A stretch of 32,366 bases of DNA from Tolumonas sp. GTDB taxonomy: Bacteria > Pseudomonadota > Gammaproteobacteria > Enterobacterales > Aeromonadaceae. Location: positions 1-32,366 of the forward strand of contig JAQUHG010000007.1 of NCBI GenBank assembly GCA_028683735.1. The letters are read 5' to 3'. Below, piece after piece: positions 7,205-15,990 of the stretch. Below the pieces are notes generated by a model that worked only from the letters and a program-made list of their open reading frames with translations, searched no databases and was not told the origin of the DNA. The position numbers and the translations under genes were made by a program. Position 1 is the stretch's first letter; the number at the start of each line of letters is the position of its first letter.

Positions 7205-8902
7205 TTATTGAGCACCGGAAACTACAGGCTTGGATGACAGTGAAATTTTGTGCAGAAAATCAGCTTGGGGGAAAAGCCGTTTACCTTCCTCCAGCCAGAA
7301 TTGAGCCTGCTGTTTATCATTGAGTTGCTCCAAAGCGTAAACTAACCGGGCATAGACTATTGCTCTGGGTGTGTTATGCAGAAACTTCGTTGCCCAATCG
7401 ACATAACTTTCCAAACCAGCTTTATCATGCATTGCCGCAGAGAACGTCAGTTGCACGCTACGCATCTGGAATTCATACATCATCATCCAAGGTAACGGAT
7501 TAATGATCTGCTCCAGCACCTGCGGATTTTTATCTTTCGCACGGTCATATTTGGTTAGGACATAGGCCGCTTGTAACCCTGTCAGCATAAAAGGCACGAC
7601 CACTAAAGGAATTAGAATTGCCATAAAACGAGCCAGAAACCAGTAATCACAGGCGACTATTTTCTGTTGACCACTTTCAGCATCCGCTAACCACAAAAAA
7701 ACAATAAAGAAAAAGAAATGAGCAACAGAGTGATAAAACGGATATTCCACCATAGAATGAAATAGCAGCGGCAAAACCAGAGCTAGCAGCGAAATGCGTT
7801 TTGCCCAACCAGCGCATTTGAATAACGCACAAATATAGCCGGTTGCGAAAACCATCAGCCCGATAACAGCGACGATTCCCCCTTCATGTAACCAGAACAA
7901 CACTTCATTGTGCGGATGATCGAGGTTTTCCTCCATCAGTCGCATACCCGGAGTTATATGTTCCGGCGCATAAAAATCATGCAAGAAGGTATATTCGAAA
8001 CTGCCATAACCATGACCCAGCCACGGTGACTGCGGCAGCATAGTTAGCAGATGTAACCAGTAAAGCTTACGAAACCCTGATGTCAACACATAGCTGTCTG
8101 CGCTACGAACCGACGTGTATACAACCAAACCCATAGCAAAACCGACAGCCAGCAAAATAACTGACCACCAGAAAATGCGGCGGTTATAAAACCATAAAAC
8201 CGGTAGCATACACAATACGACCAGCATAGCACCGTAATTACCGGCCCGAGACTGGATCTGAACCAGCAGCAAGGGCACCACAACTAAAATAATACTGAGT
8301 AAAGCTTGTCGCCAACGAGATATCTGCACGGCCTCATCCCAACGCTGCAGATAAAAGGTGATCGCCAAACCTGCGGCCAGAAAACTGGAAAACACACTGT
8401 CTTTCTGGAAAATACCATACGGCCGGTTGATTTTGACGTTATAGCCAATCCAGTTGCCTTCTCTCAGCAAAAAAAACTGTGTTAGCCCAAATAGCGCTTC
8501 TACCACAACTGCCGCTAACAACAAATATAGCAAGGCATGACGATGCTTTTCTGCAAACTGAAACTGCGATAAAGCGAAGTAAACCAGTAACCCGGCCCCT
8601 ATTGCCAGAAAACGCGGTTGCGCCATTGCATTCCATTCAGCCTGCGGATTCAAAAACGGTAACAGCAGGATCACAAAACCAGACAGATACCAGGGTAACG
8701 CGCGGGAAAATGACAGTTGCTTAATTATCGTCAGGTGCCAGATGCCGATACTAATCAGCACCGAGACAAACGCCCAGCCCACCATATTAAAGGGCAGGTA
8801 TAACCCGCTGCCCCCCTGATTGTGCATAAAGAAATGCGCACCCAACATGCTATAAAGAGCGAATACTACGAGAAAGAAACGAGCTGATTTGGTATATACC
8901 AT
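7205..8902 (-). CDS. Wzy_C-family glycan ligase, probably PglL-type O-oligosaccharyltransferase (or O-antigen ligase)
   Basis: This is a polytopic inner-membrane protein of about 565 residues, with some 10-12 membrane segments and a soluble C-terminal part that looks TPR-like. The N-terminus has HNQGGSGLYLPFN followed by hydrophobic segments, as I recall for PglL-type O-oligosaccharyltransferases. Further on are IQSRAGNYG, LGHGYGSFEYTF and the Wzy_C signature DHPHNEVLFWLHEGG (about residues 328-342), with the histidine thought to be catalytic. Such enzymes move an undecaprenyl-linked glycan either to Ser/Thr of proteins or to lipid A core. The length and the C-terminal extension favour PglL, but WaaL cannot be excluded. 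I prefer the ATG at 8900-8902 (GGAG 12 bases upstream) to an in-frame GTG at 8923, which would overlap wbaP by 17 bp. Confidence 0.8.
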   Translation of the reverse strand: MVYTKSARFFLVVFALYSMLGAHFFMHNQGGSGLYLPFNMVGWAFVSVLISIGIWHLTIIKQLSFSRALPWYLSGFVILLLPFLNPQAEWNAMAQPRFLAIGAGLLVYFALSQFQFAEKHRHALLYLLLAAVVVEALFGLTQFFLLREGNWIGYNVKINRPYGIFQKDSVFSSFLAAGLAITFYLQRWDEAVQISRWRQALLSIILVVVPLLLVQIQSRAGNYGAMLVVLCMLPVLWFYNRRIFWWSVILLAVGFAMGLVVYTSVRSADSYVLTSGFRKLYWLHLLTMLPQSPWLGHGYGSFEYTFLHDFYAPEHITPGMRLMEENLDHPHNEVLFWLHEGGIVAVIGLMVFATGYICALFKCAGWAKRISLLALVLPLLFHSMVEYPFYHSVAHFFFFIVFLWLADAESGQQKIVACDYWFLARFMAILIPLVVVPFMLTGLQAAYVLTKYDRAKDKNPQVLEQIINPLPWMMMYEFQMRSVQLTFSAAMHDKAGLESYVDWATKFLHNTPRAIVYARLVYALEQLNDKQQAQFWLEEGKRLFPQADFLHKISLSSKPVVSGAQ

Positions 8903-8906
8903 GGCA

Positions 8907-10364
8907 TTAATAAGCTCCGTCACGCTTTAATACGACATTGATCGTTTTGAATAAAATAGCAATGTCATACCACAGTGACCAGTTCTTAACATACCAAGCA
9001 TCCAGATAAACCCTGGTTGCATAATCAGTGTCATTGCGTCCACTTACCTGCCATAACCCTGTCATTCCAGGGTTTGTCAACAGATAATATTCGGCATCAT
9101 CTCCATACCGCGCCAACTCCTGCTGCACCACTGGCCGGGGCCCAACCAGACTCATCTCACCTTTAAATACATTCCATAACTGCGGTAATTCATCCAAGCT
9201 GGTCTTGCGGATAAAATGACCAATCGACGTAATACGAGGATCATTTTTAAGTTTAAAATCTTTTTCCCATTCAGCTCTTGCCTCAGAATCACGAGTCAGC
9301 AACTCATTCAGCACTTCCTGAGAATTGATAATCATGGAACGGAATTTCAGACACTTAAATTTATTCCCTCCACGTCCCACACGTTCATGACCATAAATAG
9401 GTGAACCACCGTCTCTTGATACCTTCCAGGCGATATACCCCAAAAGAGGGGACAGTAATAATAAAAGTAACGAAGAAACCGACAAATCGAATAATCGTTT
9501 TAATAATCGGGCTGAAAACCGGGCCAAATTATTGCGCACCCGTAACATCAATACTTCATGGCTAAAAAAGTGAGACATATCCGTGCCATAAAGCGGAACA
9601 CCACGTAATGTTGGGATAACAGATATATTTCTTATCCCTCGTTGAGTTAAATAACGAATCCAATTATCACGAAGTTCCCGTTGTTCATATTCAACCGCAA
9701 TGAAAAATTTAGCCTCTTTGAAATGTTCAACTAATACCGAAATATCATCCCGGAATAAAGGTTTATCCGTTACAGGGCTTTGCATACAAGAATCATCCGG
9801 AGCAACAAAGCCAATAATGTCAAACCCCATTATTTTTTCACTTTGTATTGCAAGATAAGCCTCTTTTGCATTTGAGCCACAACCAATAATGACACTGGGC
9901 CACTGCCAGTAACCGATTTTTGTTAAAAAAAGTTTCATTATATATCGGGATGAAGGAACAAACAGAAATGCAAGAGACCAGAGTAAAGCCCAGTGAATAC
10001 GTGAAAACTCCCAGCGGGATAAGGCTGCAAATGCCAGATCCGCCACCGCCAGTGCAAATATGGTTATGATGACTTCACGTAACTCATTCCAGAATGGCTT
10101 GCGATACGTGTAATGGCGTCGGTGGCTCCAAAACCAGCCGATGCCCGCAACAGCAAGTGCCAGATAACTCCACACTCTTGCTTGTCCGGAAACAGTATCG
10201 ACTAATAAGGAATATGTGTTTTCTCCATTGCTGACAAACCACTGACTAAGTGTAAACGCAACAGCAAAACCAACTAAATCAGCCAGAATTAATCCGCAGC
10301 GATTTGACCATGCTGAAAATTTTACTGTCAGGTGAATTGGTACAGTTTGATACGGCACATCCAT
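8907..10364 (-). CDS. wbaP: Undecaprenyl-phosphate galactose/hexose phosphotransferase WbaP
   Basis: WbaP transfers galactose-1-phosphate (some homologues glucose-1-phosphate) from a UDP-sugar to undecaprenyl phosphate, starting the repeat unit on the cytoplasmic face of the inner membrane. The 485 residues match full-length WbaP (about 476). There are four N-terminal membrane segments in the first 150 residues, a central soluble domain, a further hydrophobic segment ([19 protein letters not shown]), and the catalytic C-terminal domain with [52 protein letters not shown] and [14 protein letters not shown]. The GAGG ribosome site lies 6 bases before the ATG at 10364. galE, which supplies UDP-galactose, is just outside the operon and supports galactose as the first sugar, but the substrate is inferred. 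Confidence 0.93.
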   Translation of the reverse strand: MDVPYQTVPIHLTVKFSAWSNRCGLILADLVGFAVAFTLSQWFVSNGENTYSLLVDTVSGQARVWSYLALAVAGIGWFWSHRRHYTYRKPFWNELREVIITIFALAVADLAFAALSRWEFSRIHWALLWSLAFLFVPSSRYIMKLFLTKIGYWQWPSVIIGCGSNAKEAYLAIQSEKIMGFDIIGFVAPDDSCMQSPVTDKPLFRDDISVLVEHFKEAKFFIAVEYEQRELRDNWIRYLTQRGIRNISVIPTLRGVPLYGTDMSHFFSHEVLMLRVRNNLARFSARLLKRLFDLSVSSLLLLLLSPLLGYIAWKVSRDGGSPIYGHERVGRGGNKFKCLKFRSMIINSQEVLNELLTRDSEARAEWEKDFKLKNDPRITSIGHFIRKTSLDELPQLWNVFKGEMSLVGPRPVVQQELARYGDDAEYYLLTNPGMTGLWQVSGRNDTDYATRVYLDAWYVKNWSLWYDIAILFKTINVVLKRDGAY

Positions 10365-10423
10365 AAAAACCTCTTCGATGTTGTTCCATACGATAATAGC
10401 TACTGCATCGGAAAATTGTATAT

Positions 10424-11347
10424 TTAAATTTTACTTTGCTGTGACCAATAACTCTTGTACATACTGAAATACCTATTCAAACTAGAAGGCATAAACATAT
10501 GCCACAAACCTAACTTATATCCAGCAAATTTGCATAATGTTGTAAACAATGCACGAGGAATCCATGATGGTGCATTGTTTAAAAGGTAACGGAATTCAGA
10601 TAACAAAAATTTTTTTCCTTCACTAGATGCTCCGCCAAACTTTTCACGGATCCATGGTTCACAAGAATGGAATACTCCCGTATCAAAATATCTCTGGAAT
10701 TCTTGCCATGGGGTATAGTTATGTGAATGGAAAACGGTAGCCTCAGCACAGTACATTACTTTAAAACCAGACAAAACCATTTTTGCGGCGGTCGACATAT
10801 CTTCGGCCAAAATTGTATTATCTGGAAATCCGCCTATATCTCTTAGAGCCGAGGTTCGATATGCCGCAAAAGAATTAGACATAAATGGAACCCTTAACCC
10901 TAGTGATTCTATATCAGATTTATCTTTAACTCTACTGTTGTCCGGATAGTTAAATAATCTAGCATGCACAGCTATTGGATTTGCGTCTTTATGAGGAAGT
11001 TGTCTACCGCAAACAGCTGCAATAGCAGGATCCTTTAAGCAATCTAATATGTAGTTCAAACTATACTCTGATGAAAATATTGCATCTTGAGTTAAAAAAA
11101 CCAAAACTTCAGAGTTAGCACACAATTTCGCAGCAAAATTTCTCGTGCCTCCATGGTTAAAATCCGAGGAAGAAATTATTTTAAGCTCGAAATTATAGTC
11201 ATTAGCGACAGACTGTGTATTATCTGTCGATGATGAATCAACAACCATAATCCGCTGAGGTTGAAATGATTGTGTTACAATAGCTCTAGCACATTCATTC
11301 CACATTTCACCGCCATTATAAGTAGGAACAATTAAAGACACGTTCAT
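10424..11347 (-). CDS. GT2 glycosyltransferase, probably rhamnosyltransferase
   Basis: This is a family 2 glycosyltransferase of 307 residues that should act at the cytoplasmic face of the membrane on the growing lipid-linked unit. The GT-A fold begins at once with MNVSLIVPTYNGG. It is followed by VVDSSSTDNT, the FNHGGTRNFAA segment and VFLTQDAIF; the last two are characteristic of rhamnosyltransferases related to RfbF/WbbL. A further acidic stretch, ILAEDMSTAAKM, resembles the ED motif that carries the catalytic base. The ATG overlaps the stop of the preceding glycosyltransferase gene by one base (TAATG), indicating coupled translation. Base composition is more AT-rich than the rml genes. 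Rhamnose as donor sugar is inferred from motif similarity and from the complete rml set. Confidence 0.85.
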   Translation of the reverse strand: MNVSLIVPTYNGGEMWNECARAIVTQSFQPQRIMVVDSSSTDNTQSVANDYNFELKIISSSDFNHGGTRNFAAKLCANSEVLVFLTQDAIFSSEYSLNYILDCLKDPAIAAVCGRQLPHKDANPIAVHARLFNYPDNSRVKDKSDIESLGLRVPFMSNSFAAYRTSALRDIGGFPDNTILAEDMSTAAKMVLSGFKVMYCAEATVFHSHNYTPWQEFQRYFDTGVFHSCEPWIREKFGGASSEGKKFLLSEFRYLLNNAPSWIPRALFTTLCKFAGYKLGLWHMFMPSSLNRYFSMYKSYWSQQSKI

Positions 11348-12255
11348 TATATTTTACCAACCATAATTCTAAATCCATCACACAATGACCTCCACCAAAC
11401 AGACATATATTCCATCTTATTCTTAGATACTAAAACTATAAGCAATTGGTGTACATTATTAGTAATAAATTCTCGCAGTTTCATAACAAGAGGAACATAT
11501 GGCAACTTAAATAAATAGAACATATTTCTCATTCTATAGTAACGTCTGAATGCAGAGTGAACAGGTAATTTCCAAAAGATAAACTTGATATTATCATCAC
11601 CAATGGAATGAAACATTACTGCAGAAGGTGAAACATATATTTCATACCCTTTTGACTGCGCTCGCATACACCATTCCGTATCGACATAATCGATAAAAAA
11701 ATCTTCTCGGAAGTAACCAACGTCCTCAATAACATCTACAGGCACCAATGAGCCAGATGAGATAATAAAAGAAGCTGGAATTGGTTTTCCATTATCGATA
11801 GGAATAATTCTATCCCTGATTCCAAAACGATTTAGTCTGATTATTGGATACGTAAAATAAAAACGAGGATCTTTAAATGCGGGACCGACGCAAGCAACTT
11901 TCCCCCCATTCACCGTCAAATCAGTATAAGTGGAAAGTAAATTTTCAATCAACTCTAGAGACGGTTGACTATCTTGATCAAAAAAAATAATATTTTTAGC
12001 ATTAGATTTTATGGCTCTTTTTATGCCAATATTCTGCGCTTTAGCAATTCCTAAGTTATTATTCATCGCAACAACATGAATATTAGAGTTATCAATTTTA
12101 CACTGTGCAGAATCTATAGGATTAGAACTTCCATTATCAATGATCCATACAACGTCTACAGCAATAGATATTGATTTAATTAAGGAGTATAAAACATCTA
12201 TATTTGGGTTAAATGTAACAACTACGGCATGTAGTCCACAAGTTTTATCTTTCAT
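11347..12255 (-). CDS. GT2 glycosyltransferase, RfbF-like rhamnosyltransferase
   Basis: This family 2 glycosyltransferase of about 302 residues resembles dTDP-rhamnosyltransferases of the RfbF type. Visible are AVVVTFNPNIDVL, VWIIDNGSSNP, NNLGIAKAQNIGIKRA and IIFFDQDSQPS, the form of the nucleotide-sugar motif typical of that group, then YVDTEWCMRAQSKGY near the acceptor-binding part. The C-terminal third carries basic and hydrophobic segments that may touch the membrane. The ATG at 12253-12255 is chosen because GGTGA, which contains the wzy stop, lies 6 bases upstream; an in-frame TTG two codons earlier has no ribosome site. It is coupled to the next gene by a 1-bp overlap. Acceptor and linkage cannot be told from sequence. 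Confidence 0.85.
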   Translation of the reverse strand: MKDKTCGLHAVVVTFNPNIDVLYSLIKSISIAVDVVWIIDNGSSNPIDSAQCKIDNSNIHVVAMNNNLGIAKAQNIGIKRAIKSNAKNIIFFDQDSQPSLELIENLLSTYTDLTVNGGKVACVGPAFKDPRFYFTYPIIRLNRFGIRDRIIPIDNGKPIPASFIISSGSLVPVDVIEDVGYFREDFFIDYVDTEWCMRAQSKGYEIYVSPSAVMFHSIGDDNIKFIFWKLPVHSAFRRYYRMRNMFYLFKLPYVPLVMKLREFITNNVHQLLIVLVSKNKMEYMSVWWRSLCDGFRIMVGKI

Positions 12256-12261
12256 ATACAA

Positions 12262-13491
12262 TCACCGACTGTTATAGTTCTCATAAATTTTAACACTAGA
12301 GCTAGCAGACACAAAATAACCACAAATAAACAACAAAGCAGCCATACTTTTATATGATATAAATATATCAATCATAAACATATTTATTGAAAAAACAGCG
12401 ACAAGAATATACCCCATATGCATTACATTTATTAAATTTCGCAAAAAAACACAAAACATAAACAAACCAAACAATCCTGTTTCAGTCAACAATCGTAGCC
12501 AACCACCGTCTAATGCCGTACCCCAAGTCCCAACTCCCACGCCAAAAAAAATATAACCTAAACTAGATATCCAAGTTTTAATTACATAAGCCCACTTTGA
12601 AACTCTCATGAGCCAACTCATATCAGCATCTTGTTCAACAGGAAACTCAGGAAACTCAACAAAATTATCTGTAATAGTTATAGAATTATAGAAATCCCGA
12701 AAAACATCAATATTATTCATCGAGAACAGATTACTTGAGCGATCTGCAACTGGATTATCAAATGCTAACAAGAAAAACAGCAATACAGATAAAAAAATGG
12801 AGTAGACGATTAATGATAACAATTTATTCTTTGATTCATAAAATTCAAACATAAAAAAAATAATTATATGAGTAAGAGTTGGCATCCTCGCACCAGTTAT
12901 AAGCACAAATATAAATGTCAAAAGAAAAATAATATTTTTATATTTAGCACTCGACAATCGAAAAACTGCATAGGCACAATTAATGAGGAAACCAACTTCC
13001 CATGGCCCCCCTGTAAGTCCAATTGGACGACCAGGTATACTACTTGCGTACCCTTCCGATGAGAACCCACCAATAAACCCTAGAGTCTGTAATGTCATTA
13101 TACAGGCATTACAGAGAAAAATAAGCCAAAAAACATTTACTATATTTATTCGTCCGAAACAACACCATCCGAAAACAAAAAAAATAAAATATTCGACTAA
13201 CCTAATGCAATATAAAAAATTAGCCGGACGCCCAGAAATAACGATAACTAACGTGGATATCATAATATATACGCAAAATAGGACATACCCTAAGCCAGCA
13301 TTTATTTTCCCTTCTTTTAACACCAAAAAAAAATAAACCAAAAACAAAAAAAACATCACTAGATCATCAATTCTAAGACCCGCAGTTTGACCAGATACCG
13401 ATATTATATTTATTTTTGGTAAAAGAATCAAAAAAACACCAATAACAGCAAAGCCATACCTTAATCGTTTAGAGAGAGAATTAATTAACAT
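12262..13491 (-). CDS. wzy: O-antigen/repeat-unit polymerase Wzy
   Basis: The 409-residue product is almost entirely hydrophobic, with roughly ten to twelve membrane spans, as expected of Wzy, which polymerises lipid-linked repeat units on the periplasmic face. As usual, sequence conservation is low. The best hint is the stretch GVGVGTWGTALDGGWLRLLTETGLFG near the C-terminus, which matches the general Wzy pattern of a Gly-rich turn, an acidic residue and LxExGxxG. A long hydrophilic loop (about DNPVADRSSN to EQDADMSWLMR) fits the large periplasmic loop. The ATG at 13489-13491, with GAG 8 bases upstream, is preferred to an upstream TTG at 13539. The gene is strikingly AT-rich and contains a 9-base T tract in the coding strand (13325-13333). 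Confidence 0.85.
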   Translation of the reverse strand: MLINSLSKRLRYGFAVIGVFLILLPKINIISVSGQTAGLRIDDLVMFFLFLVYFFLVLKEGKINAGLGYVLFCVYIMISTLVIVISGRPANFLYCIRLVEYFIFFVFGWCCFGRINIVNVFWLIFLCNACIMTLQTLGFIGGFSSEGYASSIPGRPIGLTGGPWEVGFLINCAYAVFRLSSAKYKNIIFLLTFIFVLITGARMPTLTHIIIFFMFEFYESKNKLLSLIVYSIFLSVLLFFLLAFDNPVADRSSNLFSMNNIDVFRDFYNSITITDNFVEFPEFPVEQDADMSWLMRVSKWAYVIKTWISSLGYIFFGVGVGTWGTALDGGWLRLLTETGLFGLFMFCVFLRNLINVMHMGYILVAVFSINMFMIDIFISYKSMAALLFICGYFVSASSSVKIYENYNSR

Positions 13492-13500
13492 ATTAGTCTC

Positions 13501-13623
13501 AAAAATTAGCATTAAAAATATAGTTCTTACACACAACAATGCATATCAACATTTCTAATTAAATTAATCTCATATATTAAAATTCACTTCCTAAGTAAAT
13601 AAACATGATTAATGCTAATTTTT
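13501..13623. repeat. Perfect 15-bp inverted repeat flanking the gap upstream of wzy
   Basis: AAAAATTAGCATTAA (13501-13515) recurs as its exact reverse complement at 13609-13623, separated by 93 bp of AT-rich DNA. The repeat fills most of the 149-bp gap between the glycosyltransferase stop and the wzy start. There is no target-site duplication and no open reading frame of note inside. It could form an RNA stem ahead of wzy, be a remnant of a small inverted-repeat element, or be a recombination scar. Confidence 0.6.
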
Positions 13624-13640
13624 ATTGATTACGCAAAATA

Positions 13641-14648
13641 TTACCTTCCCCGATAAAAACAAGAAAGAATCAATGAAAATACATTCTGAGAAACCATAAA
13701 AAAATAAAAATACAACATTAAAAATGTACTAAATTTATACTTTTCAGGATCACCAAAGCCTATTCGCCCAAGCATACTTTCATATCTATCTAAATAAGGA
13801 ATCAGATAAGACAAAAAAGATGGTAACCTTTTGGATGCAATGGCATCTTCGCGTAACCGCCTTACAGCAGGAGGAAATTTTGCCAGAGTTTCAGGATTGA
13901 AACTTTCATTCTCTCTGATTCTATAATATGCAACATTAGATTTAACTTTCTGAATTGGCCCATAGATAGTTGTCCACCTAAGCCAAAACTCCCAGTCTGC
14001 AACAGGATAAGCATCGGCGTTAAAACCACCCAACTTGATGGACATTTCCCTATTAAATACAACAGCTAACGTGCCATGAATGTAATTTTTGAAAAAAAAG
14101 TCTGTTTTTACAATATAACTGACATCCGGTAACATGCTTTTTTTCAAACAAGAATTAACCTGTCTGGCGCTCCGTAACCAAAAGGATGTTTCTCGCTTAA
14201 GCTCATTTTTTCGTTGATCTAATACTTCATCAGAGAATGCAATAATTCCATCATTAATTTTATTGTTTTTGATGAACGACGTTAGTACTGAAGAAAAGTT
14301 GGGCTTTAACAGATCATCATCATTCAATAACATCACATATTCGCCTCTGGATAATAAGAGACACTGATTCCAGTTGCCAAACATACCTATATTTTTAGAG
14401 TTAACTATATAGCGCATTGCTTTATCGCTAAATATACTCATTTCTTTGGTAGCTAACTCTTTATTTTCTGGGTTATTATCAATAACTAAAACTTCAAATG
14501 CAAATGCAAAACTTTGTTCAAAAACACTTTTCAGTGCCTCTTTTAACAAATCAAATCTATTAAATGTAGGTATCGCAATTGTTAAAAAGAATGATTGACT
14601 TTCTGTTCTGTCAAATAGCACATCATATTCATTTAGGGATAAGCTCAT
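13641..14648 (-). CDS. GT2 glycosyltransferase of unknown specificity
   Basis: This family 2 glycosyltransferase of 335 residues has the GT-A opening FFLTIAIPTFNRFDLLKEAL (about 20-39), VLVIDNNPEN, NSKNIGMFGNWNQCL and the metal-binding MLLNDDDLL (about 106-114). The C-terminal end is hydrophobic (FLMLYFYFFMVSQNVFSLIL) and may anchor it to the membrane. The ATG at 14648 has GGTGAG 6 bases upstream. It lies next to wzx and close to the CDP-dideoxyhexose genes, so it is a candidate for the transferase that adds the 3,6-dideoxyhexose; the general layout IPTYN...NxGxxxN...DDD is shared with Salmonella RfbV. That assignment is inference from position and weak resemblance. Confidence 0.85.
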   Translation of the reverse strand: MSLSLNEYDVLFDRTESQSFFLTIAIPTFNRFDLLKEALKSVFEQSFAFAFEVLVIDNNPENKELATKEMSIFSDKAMRYIVNSKNIGMFGNWNQCLLLSRGEYVMLLNDDDLLKPNFSSVLTSFIKNNKINDGIIAFSDEVLDQRKNELKRETSFWLRSARQVNSCLKKSMLPDVSYIVKTDFFFKNYIHGTLAVVFNREMSIKLGGFNADAYPVADWEFWLRWTTIYGPIQKVKSNVAYYRIRENESFNPETLAKFPPAVRRLREDAIASKRLPSFLSYLIPYLDRYESMLGRIGFGDPEKYKFSTFLMLYFYFFMVSQNVFSLILSCFYRGR

Positions 14649-14661
14649 AAAATACTCACCA

Positions 14662-15990
14662 TTAACACTTCAAATCTTTATATAATGCCAAAGGCCATTT
14701 CCAATTATTATATGACAACTGAACAATTCCCTGACCTAGTACTAATCCTGCAATCCCCATTGAGAAAACAATAGAAAAACAAGATGACAATAAAATAACT
14801 GCGACACCAGATACAATTGCAGCTGATACAAAAGGAACTTCATTCTTTGTTGTTATTATAGTTGCGCATGTAGAATGACTAATTTCCAACAAAAAAACAG
14901 CACCAAGAAAAAGCAACATGGATTCAGATAAAAAATGAACATTGACTTTAAATAGACTTAGAAGCCATTCATTCATAAATATAAATAGAAGCCCCGCTAT
15001 AGTGAAACAGGAAACAGTAAATATATATATCCTCATTGATGCTCGTCGTAATAAAGTTTTGTCATTTTGCACTCTGGCTCTTGACAACATGGGCATTAAT
15101 TGAGAAATGAGAACATTTACAACCGCCATTATAGAGAAAAACATTTGTATACTTAATGCATACCTAGCTGCTGCATCAATTGAATCAACAATGCCCGCGA
15201 GATACGTAGTACCTCTGTTAATTAAAAATCCACCAAAGCCTACAATACCTAATTTCCAAGTGTTTGTATATATATATGGTAAGGTTGAACTGTTTTGACA
15301 TTTTACTGACTTACCTCGCAACCATGCATTCTGGCTATAATTTAAATAAACATGCATGACCACCCGCCCAACTAAAACGGATATTACATAACAAAAAGAA
15401 AGCCCTATAATAGAAGGATTTTTGTATATAAAAATTACCGTCATTAACACCCATATTAATTTTGATATAACGTTGGCTATGTATGTTGCAGATATTTTAT
15501 CAAGCCCGGTCAAAAGAGGAATAAAATAGAGGTATTTGATATTAAGAATTAATCCAATCGAAAATACTATCCAAGCATAGAGAACTTGCTCCTTAAGTTC
15601 GGCAGGAACTATAAGTTGAAAATAATAATACCCACCACCACCTAATAAAACTATGGCAAAAACAGCTAATATCAAATACAGAGTGTCAAAATCTTTTACC
15701 AGACGGTTAAGTAGTGCATGATTAATTGTATCGCTTAACGTCACCCCCGCTATTCCTTGCTTTGTGAGTATTTGAGCCCCCGCTGCAACATAACTAATAT
15801 ATCTAATAATAGTAGGAGATAAACCAAAGTCAAAAAGAATTAGCAATGATGTTGTAGATAAAAAAAGAATCCAAATTGAGCTTACTTCAGCGGTCAAATA
15901 TTTTGAGCTTATAAATATAACTAAAAATGGAGAAAATATACTGATAGCCTGGCTTATAATACCTAACGCTAATTTCTTTTTATGAATCAT
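14662..15990 (-). CDS. wzx: Repeat-unit flippase Wzx
   Basis: The 442-residue protein has about twelve hydrophobic segments spread evenly from residue 10 to the end, as in the MOP/MATE-type Wzx flippases that move undecaprenyl-linked repeat units across the inner membrane. The N-terminus MIHKKKLALGIISQAISIFSPFLVIFISSKYL and the segment SIWILFLSTTSLLILFDFGLSPTIIRYISY follow the usual polysaccharide-exporter pattern, including the FDFGLS turn. The start ATG overlaps the stop of the upstream reductase as ATGA, so translation is coupled. Its base composition is AT-rich like wzy. Assignment rests on topology, length and context rather than on a unique motif. Confidence 0.88.
   Translation of the reverse strand: MIHKKKLALGIISQAISIFSPFLVIFISSKYLTAEVSSIWILFLSTTSLLILFDFGLSPTIIRYISYVAAGAQILTKQGIAGVTLSDTINHALLNRLVKDFDTLYLILAVFAIVLLGGGGYYYFQLIVPAELKEQVLYAWIVFSIGLILNIKYLYFIPLLTGLDKISATYIANVISKLIWVLMTVIFIYKNPSIIGLSFCYVISVLVGRVVMHVYLNYSQNAWLRGKSVKCQNSSTLPYIYTNTWKLGIVGFGGFLINRGTTYLAGIVDSIDAAARYALSIQMFFSIMAVVNVLISQLMPMLSRARVQNDKTLLRRASMRIYIFTVSCFTIAGLLFIFMNEWLLSLFKVNVHFLSESMLLFLGAVFLLEISHSTCATIITTKNEVPFVSAAIVSGVAVILLSSCFSIVFSMGIAGLVLGQGIVQLSYNNWKWPLALYKDLKC

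Noticed and set aside
8903-8923. GTG start extending the ligase gene into wbaP
   Set aside because: It lacks a ribosome site. The ATG at 8902 has GGAG upstream and gives a normal N-terminal membrane segment.
10365-10423. Possible internal promoter upstream of wbaP
   Set aside because: The region around TATTAT has no usable -35 at proper spacing. The gap is short and transcription from upstream is enough.
12256-12261. TTG start for the RfbF-like glycosyltransferase
   Set aside because: The ATG two codons downstream has GGTGA at the proper distance; the TTG does not.
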